From positions 150,983 to 214,982 of the forward strand of contig JAYODU010000004.1 of NCBI GenBank assembly GCA_038106445.1: 64,000 nucleotides of DNA, written 5' to 3'. The translations under genes and the position numbers were made by a program. A model generated the notes under the pieces. It made no database searches. It was not told the origin of the DNA and saw only the letters and a list, made by a program, of their open reading frames with translations. This document shows positions 1 through 8,060 of the stretch, piece after piece (positions within the stretch are counted from its first letter, which is position 1; the number at the start of each line of letters is the position of its first letter). Source of the DNA: Pseudemcibacter sp038106445. GTDB taxonomy: Bacteria > Pseudomonadota > Alphaproteobacteria > Sphingomonadales > Emcibacteraceae.

Positions 1-2121
1 ACGGGAAAAACGAGGGTTTTAACAACAAGACTGGCACACATCCTGGCTACGGGGCGGGCATTTCCAAATCAGATCCTTGCCGTGACTTTTACCAACAAAG
101 CTGCTCTTGAAATGAAGGAACGTGTAGGTGCCATTATCGGGAACGCTGTTGAAAACATGTTCTGGCTGGGAACATTTCATTCTATTTGTGTAAAAATCCT
201 ACGTCGCCATGCGGATCTAGTCGGGCTTGGCACCAATTTTACTATCCTGGATCAGGATGACCAGGTCAGACTTATAAAGCAGATCATCCGTGCTGCAAAT
301 ATTGATGAGAAAAGATTTCCGCCACGTATGCTTGCCGGTATTATTGATGGATGGAAAAATAAAGGCTTGCTACCCACCCAGGTACCGCAAGGTGATGCCT
401 ATTCCTACGCCGACGGAAAGGCAATTACATTATACCAGACGTATCAGACAAGGCTCAAAGAACTTAACGCCGCCGATTTTGGTGATTTAATTCTACTTTG
501 TGTTAATTTATTCCAAAAAAATCCCACTATCCTGAAAGAATATCAAAACCGTTTTAGGTATATATTGATTGACGAATATCAGGATACAAATATTTCCCAA
601 TATCTGTGGTTAAGGCTTTTGGCGATGGGACATAAAAACATATGCTGCGTTGGCGATGACGATCAGTCCATATATGGTTGGCGCGGGGCCGAAGTGGGTA
701 ATATCCTTAAATTTGAAAAGGATTTCGAAGGAGCCAAAGTTGTACGGCTTGAACAAAACTATCGCTCCACAACACATATTCTTGGTGCCGCAAGCGGCCT
801 TATTCACAGTAATCAGGACAGACTTGGAAAAACATTATGGACGGCTGAACAAGGGGGCGAAAAAGTTACCGTTAATGCTGTATGGGATGGCCGCGCGGAA
901 GCACGGGCAATCGGTGAAATAGTTGAAGACTTACAGCGTAAAAAACAACATTTAAGCGAAATGGCAATTTTGGTGCGGGCAGGTTTTCAAACCAGGGAAT
1001 TTGAAGAAAACTTCCTGACACTGGGAATTCCTTACCGCATTATTGGCGGCGTTCGTTTTTATGAACGGGCCGAAATCCGCGATGCAATGGCATATTTACG
1101 TGTGATACAGAATGCTGATGATGATCTGGCATTTGAAAGGATCATAAATGTTCCCAAACGTGGTATTGGTGATACCACCATCGCAAAATTACACAGAATC
1201 GCCCGCGCCGGAAACACATCCCTGATGCGTGCATCAAGAGATATTATTGAAACTGAAGAACTTACAAAAAAAGCACGTGAATCATTAAGAAGTCTCATTG
1301 AAAAATTTGATAAGTGGCGCGCACTTTCTGCCGATATGGGGCATATTGATTTAACGGATACCGTACTTGAAGAAAGTGGATATTACGACAACTGGCGCAA
1401 TGACAAATCACCAGATGCGCCGGGAAAACTGGATAATTTGTCTGAATTACTTAGAGGTATGGAAGCCTTTGAAAATCTGGAAGAGTTTCTTGAACATGTC
1501 TCGCTGGTTATGGAAAATACAGCGGATAACCAATTCGATAGTGTAAGTATTATGACACTTCATGGATCGAAAGGACTTGAGTTTGATACGGTCTTCCTTC
1601 CAGGGTGGGAAGAGGAGCTGTTCCCCAGCCGCAAATCCATCGAAGAACAAGGTGAACGCGGCCTTGAAGAAGAAAGACGGCTTGCCTATGTCGGCATTAC
1701 CCGTGCAAAAAAAAATGCCCATATATTCTATGCCGCAACAAGATACATGTTCGGTAATTATATGAGTCCAATCCCATCAAGATTTATAGAAGAACTGCCA
1801 AAAGAACATATTGAAAAAATGGGTCAGCAAGGACTGCATAGTCTGGATCCCGGTGGATATAACACAACATCAAGTCTGGGTTTCAATTTTGGCGAGGGGC
1901 GTGAAAATTATCAGCTAGATCGCAGCAAAGCCAAAAAGAAGATATCCGGTTTACCTAGTCAAAAAACTTCACGTCAATCAGACTTTTCAATCGGTGACCG
2001 GGTTTTTCATGACAAATTCGGCTATGGTAAAGTAACGGCCATTGATGGTAATAAATTAATGATTGATTTCGAGATGGGCTCTTCCCGAAAAGTGATGGAC
2101 AGTTTTATAAAATTGGCGTGA
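1..2121 (+). CDS. UvrD/PcrA-type ATP-dependent DNA helicase, 5' end cut by window
   Basis: Superfamily 1A 3'-5' DNA helicase acting in nucleotide excision repair and removal of recombination intermediates. The reading frame is open from base 1, and the first residues read TGKTRVL, the end of the Walker A motif. Roughly 30 N-terminal residues therefore lie upstream of the window. The Walker B box DEYQDTN is encoded near 571, GDDDQSIYGWRG near 652, HGSKGLEFD near 1561 and the arginine-finger motif YVGITRAKK near 1687. The C-terminal part (about 1975-2118, FSIGDRVFHDKFGYGKV) is the Tudor-like tail found in PcrA/UvrD, which supports this over Rep. The GTG at 82 is internal and not a real start. 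The gene ends two bases before the convergent GIN-domain gene, with no hairpin between them. uvrD and pcrA cannot be told apart here, so no symbol is given. Confidence 0.95.
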   Translation, partial: TGKTRVLTTRLAHILATGRAFPNQILAVTFTNKAALEMKERVGAIIGNAVENMFWLGTFHSICVKILRRHADLVGLGTNFTILDQDDQVRLIKQIIRAANIDEKRFPPRMLAGIIDGWKNKGLLPTQVPQGDAYSYADGKAITLYQTYQTRLKELNAADFGDLILLCVNLFQKNPTILKEYQNRFRYILIDEYQDTNISQYLWLRLLAMGHKNICCVGDDDQSIYGWRGAEVGNILKFEKDFEGAKVVRLEQNYRSTTHILGAASGLIHSNQDRLGKTLWTAEQGGEKVTVNAVWDGRAEARAIGEIVEDLQRKKQHLSEMAILVRAGFQTREFEENFLTLGIPYRIIGGVRFYERAEIRDAMAYLRVIQNADDDLAFERIINVPKRGIGDTTIAKLHRIARAGNTSLMRASRDIIETEELTKKARESLRSLIEKFDKWRALSADMGHIDLTDTVLEESGYYDNWRNDKSPDAPGKLDNLSELLRGMEAFENLEEFLEHVSLVMENTADNQFDSVSIMTLHGSKGLEFDTVFLPGWEEELFPSRKSIEEQGERGLEEERRLAYVGITRAKKNAHIFYAATRYMFGNYMSPIPSRFIEELPKEHIEKMGQQGLHSLDPGGYNTTSSLGFNFGEGRENYQLDRSKAKKKISGLPSQKTSRQSDFSIGDRVFHDKFGYGKVTAIDGNKLMIDFEMGSSRKVMDSFIKLA

Positions 2122-2123
2122 AT

Positions 2124-2900
2124 TTATCTAATTCGGATCTTACTGTTACGCTTTGCTGCTTCATCAACCACTTCTCCGGGGTTTCCAAATACATCCAGAC
2201 GTCCTGAGCCCTCACCGTCAAAAACCACCCTGTCCGTCACATGAATTCTGGTATTGCCGGAACCCTCAACATCAATCTTGGCAGAATGACAAATCAGATT
2301 TCGCGCATCAACATCACCGGAACCTTCAATTTCTATCGTTAAATCATTGCAGGTGCCCCCTGAAAAATCAACATTACCCGAGCCGTGTATTTCTATATCC
2401 ACATTTTCACCGGTAACTTCATCCATTTCAAGATCACCCGAACCATGAATTTCAATTTCAACATCGTCACTATGGCCCGTCACATACAAATCACCAGAGC
2501 CATGTAAATTAAGGGTAATTTCTCTACTATCCAGACCTATGACTTCGGCATCACCCGATCCGTTAAGTGTTATTTCTTCAAGTTCCGGCATGGTAATATT
2601 AACGGAAAGTGCCCCACTACTTTTACGCCCAAACCAGCCAAATCTGCCATTTCGTGTGCTGATTGAAAGTTCATCACCACGCCGGTCCAAAACAACGGTC
2701 TCAACCCGGCCTTCATCACCGATCGCTTCAACAGAAAAATGATCCGCAATTTGAATATGCAGATCAAGTGACGCGTTTAGCTCTACTTCACTAAAGTTAG
2801 AAATATCGAATTTCTTAACAGTTTCCTGCGCAATCGTAATTGAACACATTGCCAGTATCGACAGGAAAAACAATCCGATATTTCTAATTGATTTAATCAT
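2124..2900 (-). CDS. Exported GIN-domain (DUF2807) repeat protein, copy 1
   Basis: Predicted secreted or periplasmic protein of about 258 residues. A signal peptide (MIKSIRNIGLFFLSILAMC, cleavage near AQ) is followed by a beta-rich lead-in. From about residue 110 there are roughly seven turns of about 20 residues, each carrying GSGD or GSGN (HGSGDLYV, HGSGDLEM, EGSGDVDA). This is the putative auto-transporter adhesin head GIN / DUF2807 family, expected to fold as a right-handed beta-solenoid; its function is unknown. A GTG at 2924 would touch the stop of copy 2 (TAGTG). The ATG at 2900 gives a normal signal peptide and is preferred, although no clear Shine-Dalgarno precedes it. It is last of three tandem paralogues and most like its immediate neighbour. 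It may be involved in surface or envelope structure, but that is inference. Confidence 0.85.
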   Translation of the reverse strand: MIKSIRNIGLFFLSILAMCSITIAQETVKKFDISNFSEVELNASLDLHIQIADHFSVEAIGDEGRVETVVLDRRGDELSISTRNGRFGWFGRKSSGALSVNITMPELEEITLNGSGDAEVIGLDSREITLNLHGSGDLYVTGHSDDVEIEIHGSGDLEMDEVTGENVDIEIHGSGNVDFSGGTCNDLTIEIEGSGDVDARNLICHSAKIDVEGSGNTRIHVTDRVVFDGEGSGRLDVFGNPGEVVDEAAKRNSKIRIR

Positions 2901-2923
2901 GAAAATTTCAACTACACTCGACA

Positions 2924-3706
2924 CTAGTGAATATTAATCTTGCTTCTGCGTCTGGCTTCTTTATCAATAACCGTCTTAGGCTTTCCGTAAACTTCTACTT
3001 CACCGGAACCTTGACTGTCAAATACGATCTGGTTGCTGGCATAGACGATACTGTCACCGGAACCTGATAAATCCACATCGGCATCCTGACATTCAACTTG
3101 TCTGGCATCCACATTACCTGATCCGTTTATTTCAATTTCGATTGACTGACAGGTGCCTCCGGCAAAAATTACGTCACCCGAACCGTTGATATTTATTTTT
3201 ACGTCATTTCCAGCCACCTCTTCCATTTCAATATCGCCGGACCCGTTGATATTGATGTCCAGTTTCTCAGTTTTACCGGAAACATTAAGATCACCCGAAC
3301 CATTAATGCTTAATTCAAGCTCCTTGTTATCAACACCGGTAATTTCAGCATCGCCCGAACCATTTATCTGCATTGCTTCGATATTCGGCATAACAACATT
3401 TATGACCATTTCCTGATCGTCATCATAGTTAAAGCGACCCCGCTTATATTTGACATGAAGCGTATCACCCTTTACTTCAAGAATAGTATTTCCGATAAGC
3501 TCGTCGTCACCCACCATTTCAATAGAAAAACCATTTCCAATTGTAATGTTCATATCAGATGACGTACTCAAACGAATTTTGGAAAATCCATCCAGATCAG
3601 ATGATTGTGTTATATCCGCCGCCGGCGCTTTGGTTACCGATGACGCATAAAATGCCGCAGATACGGCAACAGCAGATACACCGGCCAGTTTAAATAATTT
3701 ATTCAT
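2924..3706 (-). CDS. Exported GIN-domain (DUF2807) repeat protein, copy 2
   Basis: 260-residue paralogue of the flanking genes. An N-terminal signal peptide (MNKLFKLAGVSAVAVSAAFY, then APAADIT) leads into a DUF2807 body. About seven GSG-containing turns follow: NGSGDAEI, NGSGDLNV, NGSGDIEM, NGSGDVIF, NGSGNVDA, SGSGDSIV and QGSGEVEV. The regular 20-residue spacing fits a beta-solenoid. Two cysteines lie in turns five and six (GTCQSIE and VECQDAD), and copy 1 has matching cysteines (GTCND, LICHS), so a structural disulfide is possible. The start is supported by GAGGAT about 8 bases upstream of the ATG. It probably shares a transcript with copies 1 and 3. Biochemical role unknown. Confidence 0.85.
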   Translation of the reverse strand: MNKLFKLAGVSAVAVSAAFYASSVTKAPAADITQSSDLDGFSKIRLSTSSDMNITIGNGFSIEMVGDDELIGNTILEVKGDTLHVKYKRGRFNYDDDQEMVINVVMPNIEAMQINGSGDAEITGVDNKELELSINGSGDLNVSGKTEKLDININGSGDIEMEEVAGNDVKININGSGDVIFAGGTCQSIEIEINGSGNVDARQVECQDADVDLSGSGDSIVYASNQIVFDSQGSGEVEVYGKPKTVIDKEARRRSKINIH

Positions 3707-3745
3707 AATAAAATCCTCGTTTTTATCTTTTAATATCTTCCCAAA

Positions 3746-4411
3746 TTAATGGATGGAAATATGACTTAACCAACCATCATCTTTTTTGACTTCTTCAGGG
3801 CTTCCATACACATCAATATTGCCTAAGCCATCTATATCTGCATCAACCCTCTTGCTGGCGTGTACTTCTATGTTGCCAGCACCTTTTAGAGTTACATCAA
3901 CTTCTTCGCATATAAGATCATCTGCTTCGACGTTACCCGCACCCTTAAGGTCAACAATGAGCCATCGGCACCTGCCTTCGACTTCAATATTACCCGCACC
4001 CTTGAGATCAAATTCCACTTCGTCACTATCGACACCTTTAATACTGGCATCTACAGCACCACGAAGTTCAAATCCGGTAAATGAAGGCATTGATGCGGTT
4101 ACAAGGGGACTATCATTCCCTCGACCATCCCAGACCTTATGATTATCATCCCGGTAAATTACGAGCTTGTCCCCGCGTACTTTCAGAAGCAATGTTTCAA
4201 CCAGTTCTTCATCGCCTGAAACTTCTATTGCGAAATCCTCACCTACTTCCACTTCAAGCTGTATGCCGACATTGTCCAGACGAATTTGATCGAAATCCTT
4301 TAAATCATGTGAAACGGAGATGTCATTAGCGAATGCAACTTCCAATGTTGCCAATACTGCAATAATAGAACCACCCAAGATTGATAAAAATTTCGAAATA
4401 TTATTGGTCAT
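3746..4411 (-). CDS. Exported GIN-domain (DUF2807) repeat protein, copy 3 (short, GAG-type)
   Basis: 221-residue divergent paralogue and the first gene of the trio. It has a signal peptide (MTNNISKFLSILGGSIIAVL, cleavage near FAND). Only about five turns are visible, and their core is GAG rather than GSG (KGAGNIEV, KGAGNVEA, KGAGNIEV, then DGLGNIDV). It is therefore two coils shorter than copies 1 and 2. The C-terminal end DDGWLSHISIH corresponds to the RRSKINIH end of copy 2. AGGAGC sits about 8 bases upstream of the ATG. Upstream lies a 147-base gap shared with the divergent prmA, which must hold the promoter of the trio. The family is assigned from the repeat pattern and from clear similarity to the neighbours. 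Confidence 0.8.
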   Translation of the reverse strand: MTNNISKFLSILGGSIIAVLATLEVAFANDISVSHDLKDFDQIRLDNVGIQLEVEVGEDFAIEVSGDEELVETLLLKVRGDKLVIYRDDNHKVWDGRGNDSPLVTASMPSFTGFELRGAVDASIKGVDSDEVEFDLKGAGNIEVEGRCRWLIVDLKGAGNVEADDLICEEVDVTLKGAGNIEVHASKRVDADIDGLGNIDVYGSPEEVKKDDGWLSHISIH

Positions 4412-4558
4412 GATATAAAGCTCCTGTACATTAGAAATTTATTTGAATTTGCTTTTTAGAACAATAAGCCGAGCTCCGCTTTATCGCAAATTAATACGAA
4501 AAGAGTCAGAATTCAGCCGTTTTAACCGCTTAGAAAACAGCATAGTTGAGGTATTTGC

Positions 4559-5497
4559 ATGACAGATTTAGAAAATCCGGAAATCGATTCCATATGGAAA
4601 ATAACGATCATATCGCAGCCTTCTTTTCTGCCTTCCCTGGAAGAAATAATGTTGGCCTCAACACCCGAAAATTATCCTTCAATTACTGCATTTGAAATTG
4701 AAGACAACCCGGATTTCAAAATAGTGGAGGTATATTTCAATGTTGAGCCGGATATAAATGCTATTGAAAGTTCTATTTCCGAAATGGCAAAAATTTTCAA
4801 TATTGAACCTCCAAAATGCGACATGAACCGTATGGAAGATAAAGACTGGGTTACAGAATCTCAAAAATTGCTAAAACCGATTGAGGCTGGATGCTTTTAC
4901 TTGTATGGCAGCCATGATGCACAGAGTATCCCGCCCAACAAAGTTTCTATATTAATGGAAGCAGGGCAGGCATTCGGCACGGGAAGTCATGAAACAACAA
5001 ATGGCTGTCTTCTTGCAATTAACCGCTTAGCAGATGAAGTTTCACCTGAAAAAATTCTCGATATGGGATGTGGTAGCGGCATATTGGCTATAGCTATGGC
5101 CAAAGTCTGGAAAAGTAAAATTGTAGCCAGCGATATTGACCCTATTGCAACTGAAACCACGTTGGAAAATCTTAAGTCCAATTCAATAAACACAATAGAT
5201 ATAAATGCAGATGAAAGTGGGGTAGCAACAATAATATCAGACGGTTTCGAAGATGATGCTATCACCAAAAACGGACCATTTGACTTGATAGTCGCCAATA
5301 TTCTTGCCGAACCGCTACAGGAACTTGCGCCGGACATTGTTAAAAATCTGAAGAAGGATGGATTGCTTATTTTATCAGGCTTATTAAAAATACAGGATGT
5401 GGCTGTTCGTAACGCCTATGAAAAATTTAATCTGAGTGTTTGTGAATCATATCCGATAAATGAATGGCAAACACTTGTCTTGAAAGGCAGTAACTGA
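4559..5497 (+). CDS. prmA: Ribosomal protein L11 methyltransferase PrmA
   Basis: SAM-dependent methyltransferase that trimethylates lysines and the N-terminus of ribosomal protein L11. The product has 312 residues, close to the family length of about 290-310. The N-terminal substrate-binding domain contains VTESQKLLKPIEAG and the typical EAGQAFGTGSHETT before the Rossmann domain. The SAM motif I DMGCGSGILAIAM is near residue 168, the acidic residue of motif II is in ASDIDP, and the catalytic-region signature VANILAEPL is near residue 244. TGAGGT lies 7 bases before the ATG and fixes the start. The gene is monocistronic, divergent from the GIN trio, and followed by a strong hairpin. Confidence 0.95.
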   Translation: MTDLENPEIDSIWKITIISQPSFLPSLEEIMLASTPENYPSITAFEIEDNPDFKIVEVYFNVEPDINAIESSISEMAKIFNIEPPKCDMNRMEDKDWVTESQKLLKPIEAGCFYLYGSHDAQSIPPNKVSILMEAGQAFGTGSHETTNGCLLAINRLADEVSPEKILDMGCGSGILAIAMAKVWKSKIVASDIDPIATETTLENLKSNSINTIDINADESGVATIISDGFEDDAITKNGPFDLIVANILAEPLQELAPDIVKNLKKDGLLILSGLLKIQDVAVRNAYEKFNLSVCESYPINEWQTLVLKGSN

Positions 5498-5508
5498 TTA
5501 AAAAGTAA

Positions 5509-5535
5509 TTGTGGCAGAAAAATTTTCTGCCACAA
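5509..5535. terminator. Hairpin between prmA and the convergent small gene
   Basis: Perfect 11-bp inverted repeat TTGTGGCAGAA / TTCTGCCACAA with a 5-base AT loop. It lies between two convergent genes, 11 bases from each stop. On the minus strand it is followed by TTACTTTTTAATC, a plausible if imperfect U-tract, so it most likely ends the 86-residue gene's transcript. On the plus strand the downstream sequence is not T-rich. Confidence 0.6.
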
Positions 5536-5546
5536 AGATGTAATAA

Positions 5547-5807
5547 CTATGATGCAATTTTTTCAATATCATCAGGATCTATTGTATACGGTTTAACCCA
5601 GTTATCATTTACTGGAACATACCCGTTATCACCTAGTAAATCCATAAAATCGTAGTCTTCGGAACGGCTTTTGATAAAGTCTGTGAAGTACTCTACAACG
5701 GACGCTAAATTAGCTGGAAATTCTACTACTGGTTTATCTGCTTCAGGAACATAATTGTAATCCTTCAACAGGTCCATGAAGCAATATGTATTAAATATTT
5801 TTGTCAT
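5547..5807 (-). CDS. Small acidic protein with two copies of a FMDLL-YVP repeat, unknown function
   Basis: 86-residue predicted cytoplasmic protein with no signal peptide or membrane segment. It contains an internal duplication: residues about 8-22 read YCFMDLLKDYNYVPEAD, and residues about 52-68 read YDFMDLLGDNGYVPVND. Each copy is followed by a tail with a conserved Pro/Val region. AGGA lies 7 bases upstream of the ATG, and a perfect hairpin follows the stop, so it looks like a real, separately transcribed gene. I do not recognise the family. It could be a small adaptor or a peptide precursor, but no modification enzyme or transporter is nearby. Confidence 0.65.
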   Translation of the reverse strand: MTKIFNTYCFMDLLKDYNYVPEADKPVVEFPANLASVVEYFTDFIKSRSEDYDFMDLLGDNGYVPVNDNWVKPYTIDPDDIEKIAS

Positions 5808-5917
5808 TGATCTATCCTAAAATCTGCTGAATTAAATTCACTGAAGATGCTCATCATCTTCTCGACGGTGGGTATAATTATTCGTAAAGTGAATGAGTAG
5901 CGTAATTTTCATCGATA

Positions 5918-5942
5918 CAGCTATGCATTAAATGCATAGCTG
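5918..5942. repeat. Perfect palindrome downstream of ligA
   Basis: CAGCTATGCAT and ATGCATAGCTG form perfect 11-bp arms around TAA. It starts 8 bases past the ligA stop (minus strand) and lies in the upstream region of the 86-residue gene. There is no U-tract on either strand, so it may be a processing or RNA-stability hairpin, or an operator, rather than a classical terminator. Confidence 0.5.
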
Positions 5943-5950
5943 AATTAACA

Positions 5951-8038
5951 CTAAATTAACTGTAACCACTCTTCTTCAGTTAGAACCTCAATGCCCAATT
6001 CTGTGGCTTTCTTGAGCTTGGAACCTGCGCCTGGGCCGGCAACCAGAATGTCGGTTTTTGCTGATACAGAACTTGAAACTTTAGCACCCAGATTTTCCGC
6101 AGATGCTTTTGCTTCCTGCCTGCTTAATTTTTCAAGTTTCCCCGTAAAAACGACTACTTTTCCCGCTACTTTTGAATCGCCCGTTTCGGGGGGTATAAAT
6201 TCATCCACACTGATTTGAGCGAGCAGATCATCAAGGACGTTCATATTATGCGGTTCTGCAAAAAAATCGATAATCGCGTCCGCTACTTTTTCACCAATTC
6301 CGTCAATTGATAAAAGCCTTGCATATGCTTCACTTTCTTTATCTGCAGCATCCCTGATATTTTCAATAAAATTTTCAATTGTAAGATAATTGAGGCACAT
6401 TAACCGGGCATTTTGCTGCCCAAGATGGCGTATCCCAAGAGAATATAAAAACCGGTCCATTGAAATGGTGCGGCGCTCATTAATCGCATACCACAGATTA
6501 GACACTGAAAGCGCACCCCACCCTTCCCGGTCTTTAAGAGCAGGGCCTGTAACTGCTTCATTTGCAGCCTGTAACCTGAATATGTCAGCCGGGCTAGAAA
6601 TCATGCCTTCATTAAAGAAAAATTCAATCTGCTTATTACCAAGACCGTCTATATCAAACGCATTTCTTGATACAAAGTGGCGAAGTCTTTCAACCCGCTG
6701 CGCCGGACAAATCAGACCACCTGAACAACGCCAGACCACATCATCACCTTCACGGATTAACTGGCTTGAACAGGATGGGCAAACTTCAGGAAATTTAATC
6801 GGTTTGTTGCCTTCGGCGGTCTTTGCCACACTCACAACCTGAGGGATGACATCGCCCGCTCTTTGAATGATGACTTCATCACCAATTTTAATACCGAGCC
6901 GTTCAATTTCATCCGCATTATGTAGCGTGGCATTGCTGACAACTACACCACCGACTGTTACGGGCTCAAGACGCGCAACAGGCGTAATTGCACCTGTTCT
7001 GCCTACCTGATAATCAACTGAGTTCAGAGTTGTTTGCGCTTTTTCCGCCGGAAACTTGTGCGCAATAGCCCAGCGGGGTGCCCGTGCGACCATACCAAGC
7101 CGCTCCTGATAATCAAGCCGGTTTACTTTATAAACAACACCATCAATATCATAAGGAAGCTTGCTGCGTTGCTGTGAAATCAATTCATAGTGATTGATGA
7201 TTTCTTCAATATTGTCACTTACCATTACCAGATCATTAATCGTAAAACCCCAAGTTTTAAAAAAACTGATAACCTGCCGTTGTGTTTCACCTAGTGAGGA
7301 TGAAACCTCCCCCCAGCTATAGGCGAAAAAATTGAGTGCACGGCTTTTTGTAATTTTACTGTCAAGCTGGCGAAGAGATCCGGCAGCCGCATTTCTTGGA
7401 TTTGCAAATGCAGGTTTTCCATTCGCAAGCTGATTTTTATTAAGCTCCAAAAAATCATCCTTCGCCATATAAACTTCGCCGCGCACTTCCAGTACATCCG
7501 GCCAACTGCTTCCTTTTAACTTCAACGGTATTTGATCGATGGTCTTCAGGTTTTCGGTAATATCCTCACCTGTACTACCATCACCCCTTGTAAGTCCCTG
7601 AACGAAAACCCCTTTTTCATATCGAAGCGCCGCAGAAAGGCCGTCAATTTTTGGTTCCGCAAGAAATTCGATACTCGCATCCTCCTGTAAATTCAGAAAA
7701 CGTTTTATGCGCGCCGCAAAATCATAAACATCGCCAGCATTAAATGCATTATCAAGCGACAACATGGGACGTTGGTGTTTAACTTTACGAAAACCGCTAC
7801 TTGGAAGGCTTCCAACTTTCTTACTTGGACTGTCGGCGCGAACGAGTAAAGGAAACCTGTCTTCGATCTGGTTATTTCGTCTGCGAAGAAGATCGTATTC
7901 TGCATCTGAAATTACCGGCGTATCATCGGAATGATAAAGTTTATCGTGATGGGCAATTATTTTGGCAAGTCGTTCAAGTTCCTGTTCCGCCTGACCAGGA
8001 TCAAGATTTTCAACTGCAATTTCCTTAATATCAGTCAT
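5951..8038 (-). CDS. ligA: NAD-dependent DNA ligase LigA
   Basis: Seals nicks in duplex DNA in replication and repair using NAD+. The product has 695 residues, a normal length. The adenylation domain carries the catalytic lysine in EPKIDG (K130) and the downstream TRGDGSTGEDIT. A Cys4 zinc finger (CPSCSSQ ... WRCSG ... CPAQ) lies around residues 420-445. Helix-hairpin-helix repeats follow (LLSIDGIGEKVADAI), and a BRCT domain starts near residue 615 (VAGKVVVFTGKLEKLSRQEA). It lies 22 bases downstream of recN in the bamD-recN-ligA order seen in alphaproteobacteria after the dcw cluster. Confidence 0.97.
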   Translation of the reverse strand: MTDIKEIAVENLDPGQAEQELERLAKIIAHHDKLYHSDDTPVISDAEYDLLRRRNNQIEDRFPLLVRADSPSKKVGSLPSSGFRKVKHQRPMLSLDNAFNAGDVYDFAARIKRFLNLQEDASIEFLAEPKIDGLSAALRYEKGVFVQGLTRGDGSTGEDITENLKTIDQIPLKLKGSSWPDVLEVRGEVYMAKDDFLELNKNQLANGKPAFANPRNAAAGSLRQLDSKITKSRALNFFAYSWGEVSSSLGETQRQVISFFKTWGFTINDLVMVSDNIEEIINHYELISQQRSKLPYDIDGVVYKVNRLDYQERLGMVARAPRWAIAHKFPAEKAQTTLNSVDYQVGRTGAITPVARLEPVTVGGVVVSNATLHNADEIERLGIKIGDEVIIQRAGDVIPQVVSVAKTAEGNKPIKFPEVCPSCSSQLIREGDDVVWRCSGGLICPAQRVERLRHFVSRNAFDIDGLGNKQIEFFFNEGMISSPADIFRLQAANEAVTGPALKDREGWGALSVSNLWYAINERRTISMDRFLYSLGIRHLGQQNARLMCLNYLTIENFIENIRDAADKESEAYARLLSIDGIGEKVADAIIDFFAEPHNMNVLDDLLAQISVDEFIPPETGDSKVAGKVVVFTGKLEKLSRQEAKASAENLGAKVSSSVSAKTDILVAGPGAGSKLKKATELGIEVLTEEEWLQLI

Positions 8039-8060
8039 CCAAGAACATCCCTAAATAGAT

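Noticed and set aside
2153..4329. Several long plus-strand frames across the GIN genes
   Set aside because: They are antisense to strongly repetitive genes, rich in Ser/Pro from reading GSGD codons backwards, and lack ribosome-binding sites.
5547..5807. 86-residue protein as a modified-peptide precursor
   Set aside because: No leader-core layout, protease, modifying enzyme or exporter is nearby.
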